Part shown: piece by piece, positions 51,031 to 62,591 of the stretch
How positions within the stretch are numbered: position 1 is the stretch's first letter
Layout of the letters: each line of letters begins with the position of its first letter
Origin: Polytrichum commune
Taxonomy: Eukaryota > Streptophyta > Polytrichopsida > Polytrichales > Polytrichaceae
Direction of reading: 5' to 3'
Assembly: GCA_950295325.1 (NCBI GenBank)
Contig: OX485804.1
Span: forward strand, 59,920,533 to 59,984,532
Length of the DNA stretch: 64,000 bases
Notes under the pieces: model-generated
Database searches by the model: none
What the model was told of the DNA's origin: nothing
The model's input: the letters and a program-made list of their open reading frames with translations, nothing else
Translations under genes and position numbers: made by a program

Positions 51031-52464
51031 ACTAGCTACAAATAGTCATTTTGAATTCTAAATTTCTATTCATTGTATTCTTTTGAGCGGCAAGGGGTAT
51101 GGTCATAAACAATTTCTTAAACTCTCTAGGAATATTCACTATATTTGGGGTTATGTAAAGATCATTTCCCCAATGGTTGGCTTGAAAGAGTCGATATAAA
51201 GCAACAAACAAATAACCATTCGAGTATAGGTCCTCGTCAAGGATACCCGTAACTTGCCAATACCATGTCATGTTGTGGAATGGCTCAAGTACTCTATAAC
51301 TTATTCACTAAAAATTTCTTAAAACTCTCCAATCTCAAATTGCCATATAGACATAGGACATCTACTTTGGGGAGAGGCTACGTATATAGTCTCTAATTAC
51401 CCCCACTTTTGTATGATTTTTAATGCCTTGTACATTTATGAATAAGAGTTGTACTTTCATTGAGTGCATGTGGAAGGTAAGGGAGTGCTACCCGAGCCAT
51501 GGCTGCTTGTATATTTTGATGTTGTCCGACTAAAGTTTCTCCATAAGTTGAAGTTTTTGGCACCTCCACACAACCTTGGTGGGTTTTCCTTTGTGTCGAG
51601 GACTTCATTCCTCAAACACTCACACCCTTATTGAGATCATGACGGTCCTCTCCGATCATTGTGGGGTCCTCCATCCTCTGGGAGAGAGAAACCAGTGTGA
51701 TATAAGCAATGAGTGACAACATTCTGCTTTCTTCAACCCTAAGGGGAATCGATGAGACCGGTGTTGGTCTGTCATCAAGAGTGTTGACAAAAATCTCTTG
51801 GTCATCCTCCTCTATGATGCCATTATGTTTTAGAATGGAGGTTGAGCGACCTTCATTTATTGAATTTGCCTCACCAATCCTTGGGTATTTGAAGGTTGGT
51901 GTGGGTGAGGTGTTGTCCCCTTCCCTGTCCATCACATTGGCGAGAAATGCTATAAAGTCAATGGGTTGACTACTTGATTGATGCAAGTTTTGAGTCTCCA
52001 TGATACAATCCCCACCCAAAGACTCTACATGTCTCTCCCTCCCCTTTGAGTGTCTAGGATTGACCAATTGGTTGGTCTTCCCGTTGAAAGGAACTATGGC
52101 TAAATCATTATTTACTTAAGTGTTATCATGTATCAAGTTTTTTCTTCTTGTTGCATTTGCATGTCTCTTGGTGCCATAGACTTTTCTTGGGGACCATTTC
52201 CTATTGGTGGACCGAGTCCCTTATGTTGTTAAAGAGGCCTCTAAATGTTCTATCTCTTTCCCTCTCAATTCATGGGATTTTGGGTTGTATGGAATTGTGG
52301 AGGCATCCTCTCCCAGAGGTAGTTCCTCCATCCCCTTGTTGCGATCTTCTTGGGTTTCCGCCCTAATTTGTCTAGGATGTCCGAACACACAATGCCTTAC
52401 TGGATCCTCCCCAACCAATGCACTTGTCCCTCAACACAAACTATGCTTTGACATACTATCTACT
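51031..52464. other. Spacer without recognised gene
   Basis: Several frames of 60-150 codons occur on both strands (the longest on the minus strand, 51612-52067), overlapping one another, with no domain. One of them could be retroelement-derived. I do not call a gene. Confidence 0.4.
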
Positions 52465-52856
52465 TATAATTCAAGGCACCACGGGCCTTGGCTTGGTGAT
52501 TAGGGCTCATGGCCCCCAATGAGGAGGTTGTGGGTTCTATTCCCCATGCCGGCGTGGTGCTCACCACCTTAGTCCACCCAACTATGGTGGGGGGTCCTTG
52601 GACCTTGTTGTATGGGTACCTCAAAGCCCTTTGGGGGGATACCATGTCCGGCATCTTCAAGGCACTAGTGGCTAGCTAGGAACTAGTATAGTGTGTCACT
52701 ATAGTGCCCATCCTCGAAAGGGGAGAGTAGTATTGCCCCAATGTCCCCTTGTCCGGTGGGCATCGGGTCATTGACATTACGAACGGACACTTTATTCACG
52801 CCGGCCCCTTGCTAAAAAGGGACCGGAGTTTCTATCTATCTACCTACCTATAATTC
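52465..52856 (+). mobile_element. tRNA-derived SINE with target duplications
   Basis: The body is 52473-52848 (376 bp). Near its 5' end lie an A-box-like TGGCTTGGTGATTAGGG (52489-52505) and a B-box-like GGGTTCTATTCC (52532-52543), in tRNA spacing. The 3' end is a simple tail of TCTA and CCTA units (about 52831-52848). The direct repeat TATAATTC flanks it (52465-52472 and 52849-52856). This combination of internal pol III promoter, simple 3' tail and short target duplication is typical of SINEs. It is longer than most plant SINEs and I cannot assign a family. Confidence 0.72.
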
Positions 52857-55800
52857 CTTGAATTTACATACTACCATGATAGATTTTAAAAATTAGCCAT
52901 CCACTGCAAACGGGACAAATACACCCCCATCATGACTATCATTGCCTCATACAGGAGGAGAGCTCAACCACTCATCATCATCATTGCAGGGCAAAGAGGT
53001 GGAATCCATAAAGACAGTTCTTGATTTCTCTTTGTTTATCCCCCGCCCTCCCCACCATAATCAAAACACCCAAAAAATGCCTACACACAACCGCCATTAG
53101 ATCATTGTTTGCATAGATCCTCAACAAAGAAGAAGAGAAACTTCGGTCTCCGTTAGGAGGCCGACGTGAATGAAGTGTCTGTTTGTTCCACCCCTAGACC
53201 TATGCCCACTGGGCAAAGGAATAGAGGTATAGAATAGATCCTCAACAAATGACAACTTGAAACAAAAACTCACCCCTCACATGTGCCCACATAACCCCCC
53301 AACAAAGCCTGGAAATTGCGAAAGTGGTTGGTAGACACCGTCATTTAGATTCAGTTAACAAATAGCATTCTCATAAGACACTAGCTTCCTAAGGTGTCTT
53401 TGAGGGTTTCAAACCAAACCTTTATAAACATTACACCACAACACTCACTAACCCACTCACTTAGCCCCAAGGTGACAAAATCCACGTGACCATGGCTTTT
53501 TAAATACACTCCATGACATTGTTTGAGCACCGCACATAGAACCCACCCATGAAAGGAGGAAGTAGCATGAGGGCAAAGAGGTGGACCAACAATTATAATG
53601 CAACTTTCCAGTCCAATACAAAACCTAAGAGTCGTGAGGGTAGCAAGTGAGCCACACCAATGTCTTAATTAGGGCAAGGGGATGGTAATATGAACCATTG
53701 TCAAAGGGGTGTTACAAGGTTGTGAACATGGACCTTCAATTAAATCTTGAGCTTTGGCACCCACAAACCAACCCACACGACTCCAAGGTAACAACGCCAA
53801 AACCCACTGTTATACGTAAATAAAATACTCCTTACCCCTCATACTACCATAATTCCATCAGTTACCTCTGACGTTTTTATCTCGTATGTAGAAGAGGAGC
53901 CTATCCCTTATCAATATCCCATCAACAATCTATGGGGCCACAAAAATTTGATCAAGTTAGGACTAAATTACAATAAGGTTGGAAATGAATTTTGATCAAA
54001 CTAGAACAAACAGTGCCATGACACATGTCCTAGTCTTGAGTTTTAAAGCGAGGAGGAATGAACGGTTAAAATGAGTGGTTATGGAAAAGTCTTTGGACAT
54101 TGGTAATATGTTTGTGCCAACTTTTGGCTTCAAATTTCAAATTAAAGAATAAAATTATCCAAAAAAATTGCAATCCTCCTTATTTCTATCTTCCTACACG
54201 GTGAAAAATTGCATTGCCTTCTATTTCTCCTCATCTAGCAGAGAATATATTAAGTGATCAATCATGAACACTTCTCCTCTAGAGCCCACCCCAAAAAGGG
54301 GGGAGGAGCAAACGAGTGAAAAAGGCTCTTCGTTCATGCTTGCTCCATATGGATCCAACATTTATATTTACCTATTCCAAGGATAGTTGGGGTCTTTGAC
54401 ATTGTGTAACACACAAATAGCAGTTCAAGTCTATGAGGACCCTTGCCCTTGTGTCCCACATTAAAATATTGACGATAACAATAAATTTGAATAAGGGCTC
54501 TTGCAATGTTGTCCATCATGGCATCAAAAAGATCCACACATTTTGACATGACATATACGACCATGTATTGTGTTTGGTTCCGGATGTTGGTATGTTGGGG
54601 TTATTTTCCATGCTCATGCCCTAAATCATTTTAAAAGTAAAGATTTTTAAAAACTTATGTATAGAAAAATATACATAAAATATTGATCACACAAAATATA
54701 GTTGAAACACATGTTTCCTATCAAAATACTTCCAGTAGGAATGGAAGATCCCCAATGTTGAACTCTATAGTGCCACTTGGGAACATGAGCCACTTTAGCA
54801 TTTTAGCCACTCCAAAACCAGAACACGACGCGGATATTTCTATCTAATGTTGACATGTTCAACGAATATCACAATCATCTAGGGTTTTGAATCCCTTGTA
54901 AGTAAATGTCATACCACCAAATTCCACGGGGGGATCACACCCCCTTACATTTCATAACCACGTGCGATAAAAGTTTGCTACCCTATATTACATGCCATAG
55001 ATAATTTAAAAAATTATGATATTTTTTCTACATACACATAACCATTGATAATATCTTTTGTATATTTTTTTGAAATTTTTAGTCGTCTTCATTTTTTGTA
55101 GTAATTTATTTAGTTCAATGTTGCGTCATTCTAGTTAGAAACGGTATGTTTTATAAAAAAAACAAATTATCAAATTTGGTTACCAATTTTTACTATGTAA
55201 TAGATACTATGTATATCTACTCATGAAAAAAAAAATCATAAACTTTTGAACCATTTTGGTGATGCTTTATGTAAAAAGTAGATTTTGTTTTATCGCACGT
55301 GGTGTTCAACTTGACAATGAAGTGCACCCCCCGTGTCAAATTCTTGATAAAAAAACATTTTTTGGCATGGATTTATTTATGTTTCTCCAAAGACTCGACC
55401 CAAATAAAATTCACCTCCGAAGAACCTCTAATCCAATTGGCATGAACGTTGTTTACTACGAAATCTCAAAATATTATGTCATGCAAACCATATGTCTTCA
55501 TATGGTCATTCATGGAATACCAAAGTAAGCATTGATTATCAAAATCCTCGAATTGCAATTTGTTATAATCTAGTGAAAATTTGAACCATAAACATGGCAT
55601 GTCCTTGTGGTCCAATCCTCGCTCTTTGTTGCATGATCAAATAACAACCAAGCACCCTCTAATGAACCACATGATTGCATGTATTTCCTTAGTACGCACC
55701 TGGCAAACCGTGTGTTTGCAATGTGATCCCAAATTTGGAGAAAATAGTACAAATTTGAACACTTAATAGTAGATTAATTTGTAAAGTCTTGGCACAAAAC

Positions 55801-56071
55801 TCGTGTGTGAGTTGGCTAAAAACTCATGTTGAGAGCTTATGCATAAGTGAGTCAAGCTTTCTTGAGGCTTGAGTTACTGTGCTCAAAGAGTTGTGTCGGG
55901 CTTTCGATAACATGTTTTCTAACTTATCAAACTAGAACATGTGGATTGTGGACCAAGCTAACCTTACGTAGACTAATCCAAGGTATAGAGTGGCAAGGTC
56001 CATGGACAAACCCTATTTTAAATCTTAAACTTCTCAAAGATAAGAAGATGTCACTCAATTACTTTTCTTGG
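52857..56071. other. Spacer without recognised gene
   Basis: AT-rich sequence with short frames only. I saw no RNA gene, domain, or element with definable ends over this stretch. Confidence 0.5.
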
Positions 56072-56805
56072 TTTGATTGGTGCGTGGTTAGGCAAGGATC
56101 GTAAAGCAAACACCACAAAGACACACTCTCGAAAAAGATTGGACGACGTCGTCGAATCTTAGTAACTACTCCACACTCTATAGCAAGCACAATTGAGAGG
56201 ACCTATATCCCTAGTTACGGAATCAACAATCATGCACTTCCGACAACCATAAGTAATCATGGGAGGTCCGAATTTCGATATGGATTCTGTACACATTTCA
56301 TCGCAGAATTGCTAATGTGACATAAATTTGATCAACTTAAGATAAGAAAAACAAAAACAAACAAGAAAACGGTAGAACCGTGAGGCTCTGTTCTTTATTA
56401 TGAAAGATTACAATTGTAGTTGTCCACTTTGCTCATGCCAATTCATGGCTATTCACTATACCAAACCTTTCTTGGATTTTGTGCACCTTCTTCTCAAATA
56501 CGGGTCAAGGATTGAAGCTACTCATCTATCACCCGAAATTTTTTAAATAAATAATCAAGAACTACCGAAATAACTATAGGTAACTAGATTTCTTTCAATG
56601 CATTTTAGGGAGCACTTATATATAAACTATAATTAACATCCACATTAAATAAAGTGGATAAAAAATAACAAGAACAAGTAACGTCCAAGTGTGAACACAA
56701 AGTGGTTAGGAAATTTGCTCTTGAAACGAAGAAGTTGATGCATAGTCTCTGTCCTACAAACAAAGCAACAAACAAACCGAATAACACCCTCATACCTTAA
56801 CAAGT
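56072..56805. repeat. Dispersed repeat, copy B
   Basis: Matches 11873-12200 in blocks at 56072-56340 and 56762-56805. The intervening 56350-56765, bounded by AAACAAAC-type strings, is absent from copy A and may be a later insertion, or a segment lost from copy A. Confidence 0.55.
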
Positions 56806-57191
56806 TTTTGAGAAAGCAAGGGAGCAAGGTCCAACAAAACTCATCCATCCAACTTGTAACATAGAGTCCCAATACATGGCGAGCTAAGTATCGCTTAATA
56901 GGAAGTCTCTCGACGGACAATGAAGGCCACGGTTTTCATCCCTCCTTGTGGGACAATGAGGATAACTCTCTAGTACTTCCCTTACACACTGGGCGCCTCA
57001 GGTACCTTGTATGAGGACTTTGGAGGAGAGCCAAGTGGGGACGTTCATTTATTATTTTTGGTGAGGAATTGACTAAATCGTTGATGGTTTCTCATTGGTG
57101 CCGGCCCTCGAATGCTTCAGGCCGGGGGTGGGAATGGATTGGATAGCCGGCCATAGTACATAGGCCCAAGTCCATAATGGTCCCGTCTTTC

Positions 57192-57709
57192 CGAAGCATT
57201 GACCAAGTCGTAACCATCATGCGGTATACCCGCATATAGAGTACCCATTGCTAAGAAACCAAGAGGACAAAACAATAACAACTACTCCCAAGTTTAGGGG
57301 GTGGGGTGGACATTGGGTGCCTAGTATGTATCCATCATAAGGGCCACTTCATACACGAGCCAAGAGCCGTGACCATGAAATGGTGAGAGCCCACAAGAAA
57401 GTGTCCCAAGGCCGTCCCCAACACACCTCCAAAATCATGTAGTGTGGTCACGAAGCATTGACCAAGTCGTAACCATCATATGGTATACCCGCATATAGAG
57501 TACCCATTGCTAAGAAACCAAGAGGACAAAACAATAACAACTACTCCCAAGTTTAGGGGGTGGGGTGGACATTGGGTGCCTAGTATGTATGCATCATAAG
57601 GGCCACTTCATACATGAGCCAAGAGCCGTGACCATGAAATGGTGAGAGACCACAAGAAAGTGTCCCAAGGCCGTCTCCAACACACCTCCAAAATCATGTA
57701 GTGTGGTCA
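57192..57709. repeat. Tandem duplication, 2 x 259 bp
   Basis: 57192-57450 and 57451-57709 are adjacent direct copies that differ at six positions by eye (about 98% identity); four of the six are transitions. Each copy contains the left end of the Harbinger-like element that follows, together with about 150 bp of flanking sequence, so the duplication crossed the element border. Confidence 0.85.
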
Positions 57710-58107
57710 CGGATCCTCGAGTGTAGTGTGAAGTCGTGTGTGACCGGGCCTTCAAGCCAATGTTGTTTCAATCAATGTCTATTCCTGCGGGTCCTCACGT
57801 ATGATAAAATAGAATAAACCAACGGTTGTGAGCGTTTGGAGTGCCATGATCTCCTGGTTTTGTGTTAGGCCTACCTCCAAGAGGTGGTTTTATGAGAATA
57901 GTCCAAGTGACCATGGAACGTGATCCATTTGATGACATGTAGCAACCCATGTATGCTTTACATCCATTTTGCATTCACAGTACTCCGTTGGTCCCTTGAG
58001 TGTAGTGTGAAGTAGCGAACTTGGACCGACTCCGCCTTTTCCACCAATGAGAGTGCTTAAAGTGTAAGGGTCACGGGCTCTCGGTCTCGTGTGTGAAGTG
58101 GCCCTAA
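57597..58107. mobile_element. PIF/Harbinger-like MITE, 505 bp, partly duplicated
   Basis: The body is 57600-58104. The left end is GGGCCACTTCATACATGAG and the complement of the right end is GGGCCACTTCACACACGAG, with TAA on both sides (57597-57599, 58105-58107). It belongs to the same family as 50710-51027. A second left end with its own TAA (57338-57340) exists upstream because of the 259-bp tandem duplication. No coding capacity. Confidence 0.72.
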
Positions 58108-58777
58108 CATCAAAAATCCGCTTACATTGTCGTATTCATATGACAAATGCATTCAATACAAGAAACCCGATGAGAGTAGTTCGTCCAATCTACTACACTC
58201 TAACCTCGTTACTACAACTCTCGTTTACATGACAACCTCGATATTACTACACATTTTTGCGCAACCAAACTTTTTAATTCAAAACTCCCTCTTTTGATGA
58301 CTACGACACTTGATAATGTGACATTTAGAATCTCCGTTTTGTCATACTAAAGAGGTAGTTGATGCTAAAAATCCTTTCATCTATGTTATGTACATTCAGA
58401 ATACATCCATTTTCACTTGGGAACTATTTGGGAACTTCACTTATCATTGGGAACTTAATGATAATTAGGGTTACTAGTGTAGAATGGACATGGGTAGAGT
58501 TAGAGTGGCCCCTTGCCGGGTATGTTGCCTTGTACATGGGTGATATAGTATTACCTATATACCGTGATAAGTCTTGTGGTTTTTCAACCTTGGAATTGAG
58601 CAACATGACTTTGGTAGAAAAGAAAGAAAAGAAAAAATAACGCCCGTATCTTTATACTGGCATGAATGTGAGCCCATTAACCTTGTATTGATCACGGTGT
58701 ACCGTGATGCAATTATAAGGTGATTTGCCTCCGTGGGGACGTGGGCTCTAGTGTAATATTAAGTATATCTAACATTT

Positions 58778-59128
58778 CTAAGGCGGGAGGATGGGTGTTT
58801 GTTTGTTATCTAGTTTCCTTTTATTTAGAACCATGTATGTGAGGTATTTGATGGTGTTTTGGTGTATATGTTTCATAAGGAGTTTGATGCTGGATTTAGG
58901 GATTTTTAGTTGGGTTAGTTTTTCAATGGAGTGTTCGTGAATGGCACCCCTGACTCCAGCTGTGATGGTAATGATGGGGTTGGTCTTCCACCCATTGTTT
59001 TGTACGGTGTTTATTAATGGGTCATATTTCGTGTGTTTTCGGGTGATTGCTTGTTTTGGGAATTTGTCATGACAGTATGTGAATTCAATAAATTGGATTG
59101 TGTGTGTTGGGGAGGGCGATGTTGGCAT
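58778..59128 (-). CDS. Intact 116-codon ORF, LINE-type C-terminal domain-like
   Basis: An uninterrupted minus-strand frame with protein-like composition: IEFTYCHDKFPKQAI, then TKYDPLINTVQNNGW, TITAGVRGAIHEHSI and YLTYMVLNKRKLDNK. The pattern (I-E-F-T-Y, about 25 residues to a G-W pair, a G-V-R-G-A-I-H turn, then a helix ending in R-K-L) recalls the C-terminal domain found after reverse transcriptase in some non-LTR retroelements of algae and early plants; this is from memory and not proven. It lies antisense inside the pogo-like element, so it probably marks a nested insertion. No reverse transcriptase motif is next to it. Confidence 0.4.
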   Translation of the reverse strand: MPTSPSPTHTIQFIEFTYCHDKFPKQAITRKHTKYDPLINTVQNNGWKTNPIITITAGVRGAIHEHSIEKLTQLKIPKSSIKLLMKHIHQNTIKYLTYMVLNKRKLDNKQTPILPP

Positions 59129-59189
59129 TTGTGTATGGTTGGGTGCACCAATTATGCATAGGATGTCCGGTCATGACTTTGGTACTCCT

Positions 59190-59905
59190 TCCTCCCAATG
59201 TTACAAGGGTAGTACAACCTTTGGATCCAAGTATAATAGCATCTTTCAAAATTTAATACAAGAAGAAACTTCTGCACTGGGTTTTTATCATAGTATAATG
59301 ACGCTACATTGAAGGATTTAAGGAAGGTGGTGCCCAACATCATACATGCTATCATACATGCTAACCATGTGGAGTTATGAAGTAAGGAGTAAGTTAGATG
59401 CACAAATAGTCAAGAATCGTTGGAGGATGGCGCGTATATTACCTACAACATGGAATGCTAATTTTGCCCTGGTTGATGAAAGGGAGAAGAATATAGTGCA
59501 AAAATAATCAGATGAACTTGGTGCTATGATTTCAAAGTTGCAATTGGGTAATGATGAGATGTCATTTGAGACTTACATTCAAATGGAAGGGGAAGAGACT
59601 CCTGAGCTAGAATTGAGTAATGATGAGTTGGTGGATGTTGCTTTAGGAATCATTATGCACAAGATTTTGATCTTAATGTTGATCCACATTCAATAGATGT
59701 GGATGATGTTGCTCCACCTACATTACAGCTTAGGAATGCTAAATGTCATGCATCATTGTTGTCTAAGTTCTTATTAGACAACTCTTTATATTTCGGTGTT
59801 AATGAACTTATTACTTTAAAAAATACATTAGGGAACACATATAAGATTGCTAACTTGGGTAGGCAACACCATAGATATTTGGACTCCTATTTCAGGAGTT
59901 CTTGA
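59190..59905 (+). pseudogene. Pogo/Tigger-like DDE transposase, broken
   Basis: Frame text LLPPNVTRVVQPLDPSIIAS FK near 59190 is the conserved region following the second catalytic Asp of DDE-1 (pogo/Tigger, CENP-B-related) transposases. The frame then shifts and is interrupted: WRMARILPTTWNANFALVD (about 59424), SKLQLGNDEMSFETYIQMEG, ELELSNDELVDVALGI, and after another shift MDDVAPPTLQLRNAKCH to YLDSYFRSS ending at a TGA at 59903-59905. At least three frame breaks or stops make it inactive. The HTH and first catalytic residues were not found upstream. Confidence 0.7.
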
Positions 59906-60181
59906 AAGTTTTGAGTGGTTGGTTGACACCCAAGGCAGGAAGGCAGGAAGGGAAGGAGGGGGGCCAAGAAAGAGTATTTGTTTAGAGTGTAAGTTATTAT
60001 TTCATACAATCTAGATTGCTTAAACTCGCCATGTGTATTTTTAAAAGCATATTACTTATGTTTGTGTATCCCCTCAATAGTACGACAAATTTACGCCATT
60101 TGTCATATAAGTGAGAAGACGAGACCTCGATAATGCGACTCTTTTTGTGTGTTTCGAAAACGTGTCATACTAAAGAGGGAG

Positions 60182-61393
60182 AACAATATCGGGATGAATC
60201 GACCCGCGTTTCTTGTAGTGATTCACGAATCACAAGCGATTGATGTTCACAAAGAGGTGACAACCCCTAGTTTGTTGCCTTGGAGGGAGACAATGTTCCA
60301 TTTCCTATTTCTAAGCTTCTAACTAATTAGTAGAAAGAGAATTTGTTTCTCGTTTTGGAGTTCCGTGTGTGTCACACAAGCCGAAGAAGGTAGGAAGTTG
60401 GAAGCCATCACTATGACGACGAGGTGCCATGTCATACTTGCATTTGGAAATCCACATTTGTCGGGGTTCATCATACAAAAAGCATAAGATGATGTTTATG
60501 GATGAGAGTTGACAACCCTACAAAGTTTCATCCACATGCAACGGATACGCTCCCCTAATACTTGTAGTATGAAACTCAACAAGGGCTTAAGTGGGGCTTG
60601 TGGTGTCCACATAAATGCATATATTATGGATGAAGGCGCTTTAGTAAGAACAAGCATTCTTATAGGTTGTGGGTCAATTCATTCCAAACAAATCTTGCTA
60701 AATCAATACAAGCTCTCTTATGTCATTTTCAAGATCGAATGAGCTTGATACAAACAAGTGTAAGATATATACTATTTTAAGGTTAATATAAGCTTAGTAT
60801 GTGTATACCTTCCTTTTGATGAGTTTTAATTCAAACCACAAAGATTTAGCCCAAAAAAAAGATGTCCATGCGTAGAATATATTTGATATGGAGGTCTCCC
60901 TAGCCCCATAACTACATTATATAGGTTTATAATTGATGTGTCACGTACTTATTAAGGGCCACATTAATATTCAAATTCTTTGAAATTGAAGTGATTAGTA
61001 TTTAATGATTGCCCTAGTGCCATCTACCATATTCTCTATGCCACTTGTCAAACACCTATTATAAAATCTCTTTCACTTGTCACAAGTTTCACTCATTTTT
61101 GGAGTTTCTATGGTCTTGGACCCTCATCTAAACACCCTTAGTTTATGTTTCGCTTGATGTGGTAGATGGGTGAACGTTCACAACACCTACTAAAGGGGAC
61201 AAACTAGGCGAGGGGGAAGGTGAAAATATTGATTGCTACAATGTATTCATATTTTAAGACAACCTACCCTAAATATAGTGAGATCAAAATGAGATGAATC
61301 AACAACCAACCCATAGGAGACATGTGTTCACTATTACCCCCTCCATAGGTGTTGCAAAACCAAGCCATGGGTAGATGATGAATAATTTGACCT
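60182..61393. other. Spacer without recognised gene
   Basis: AT-rich; short frames only. Confidence 0.5.
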
Positions 61394-61437
61394 ACACACA
61401 CACACACACGCACACGCACACAATATATATATATATA
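61394..61437. repeat. Compound (CA)n / (TA)n microsatellite
   Basis: CA units with two G substitutions run directly into seven TA units. The region after it, to about 62324, has nothing recognisable. Confidence 0.92.
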
Positions 61438-62324
61438 ATGTGATGACGACAACCTATTTTAACCCAATTTTGAAGTGTTCTATAAGTGGGCGATTGAGTT
61501 AGCCAATGGTGCAAGGAATACGAACTCGAAAATACCATAATGTATATAGAATTGAAGGGTTGGATGGCTGACCCATTCAAACTGGCTTGAACCATGTGCC
61601 TTGGCTAGACAATTTATGTCATTCTCATTTCATCTAGACCAAATAAAGGGCACCGGAACATGTACTCACTTGCACGAGTCTTGTTGCTCAATGTTGGCAC
61701 ACATTATTATCTATGGAAAATAAACTAAAACCCAATACATATTCAATTTGATAGTGTCGTTGAAGGCTAAAAGGTATGTCATTCATGGCATTTGCAATTT
61801 GTTAGGTTTCTATGGTCTTGAAGTAACAAGTTCTCTTATGTTGAGATGTAAATGGGGAATGTTATCCTATGAATGGTGAGTAGTGAGTGATGAATAATGA
61901 GCGGTAATTGGCGAGTAGTGAGGGGATAGAAGATGAGTGACAATACATCCATTAATATCCTATAACCAATGGATTTATGGCACAACTAAGGATGCATTTG
62001 ATGGTAATAGTTCACATGGAACCTATAACAAAGTGCAATTAAAATACATGATTTCTTCCGATGAGACATTGCATCCATCCCTTTCTTGATTTCCACTCAA
62101 GTTGTATTGGCTCGCCCGGGTTGGTTGTATTTTGGGTTATCTTTGTAATTGATTTTCTTAAATTGTGCCCATTTTTTTAAATTAAAAAAACACATTGCAT
62201 CCACCCCAAGCATGTTTTTCATAACCAACTTTTTGTAATCCAAATATGTTGTAAAGTAACTAAAAATATTGATGGATGATTGAATATTCTAACCACATGT
62301 GCCAGTGTGTAAGCATAGGATGAT

Positions 62325-62591
62325 GGGAGCTAGACAACTCCTAGTTGAAGATGGATGGACTGGAGTTAGACAACTCCATATTGACAACATGTGCACTGGG
62401 TTTAGACAGCTCCGCATTTAGTGCATTGAAATTAGACCATTCCATATTGAGAACATGTGCAGGTGAGTTAAACAACTCTCAATGAGGTGCACTGGAGTCA
62501 TACCATTCCAAAATTAGAAAGTTAAATGCTATTCATTGGAGTTAGACAACTCTCAATGAATAGATAGATCTAGTTGGAATTAGACAATTCC
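62325..62591. repeat. Array of eight short imperfect palindromes, about 36-bp spacing
   Basis: Variants of the 16-mer GGAGTTAGACAACTCC (a 6-bp stem with a 4-nt loop) start near 62325, 62362, 62398, 62428, 62464, 62494, 62538 and 62576. Spacing is 30-44 bp. Arm changes are often paired (GGAATT...AATTCC at 62576). Spacers share words such as CATATTGA and ACATGTGCA, so this is a degenerate tandem repeat whose unit contains a hairpin. Confidence 0.7.

Larger units (their letters stand above)
58288..60181 (+). mobile_element. Pogo/Tigger-like DNA transposon relic
   Basis: The right end GTCATACTAAAGAGGGAG (60164-60181) is the approximate inverse of CTCCCTCTTTTGATGAC at 58288-58304. Between them lies a decayed plus-strand transposase. 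The same CATACTAAAGAGG motif also occurs directly at about 58342-58354. No TA target duplication is clear, so the outer borders are uncertain. Confidence 0.5.

Noticed and set aside
51612-52067. 151-codon minus-strand ORF as a host gene
   Set aside because: No domain or splice partner; it overlaps other chance frames in repeat-rich spacer.
52489-52545. tRNA gene
   Set aside because: Box A and B are present, but I see no acceptor stem or anticodon arm; target duplications and a simple tail show a SINE.
62325-62591. CRISPR-like array
   Set aside because: Repeats are degenerate palindromes, the spacers are related to each other, and the host is a eukaryote.
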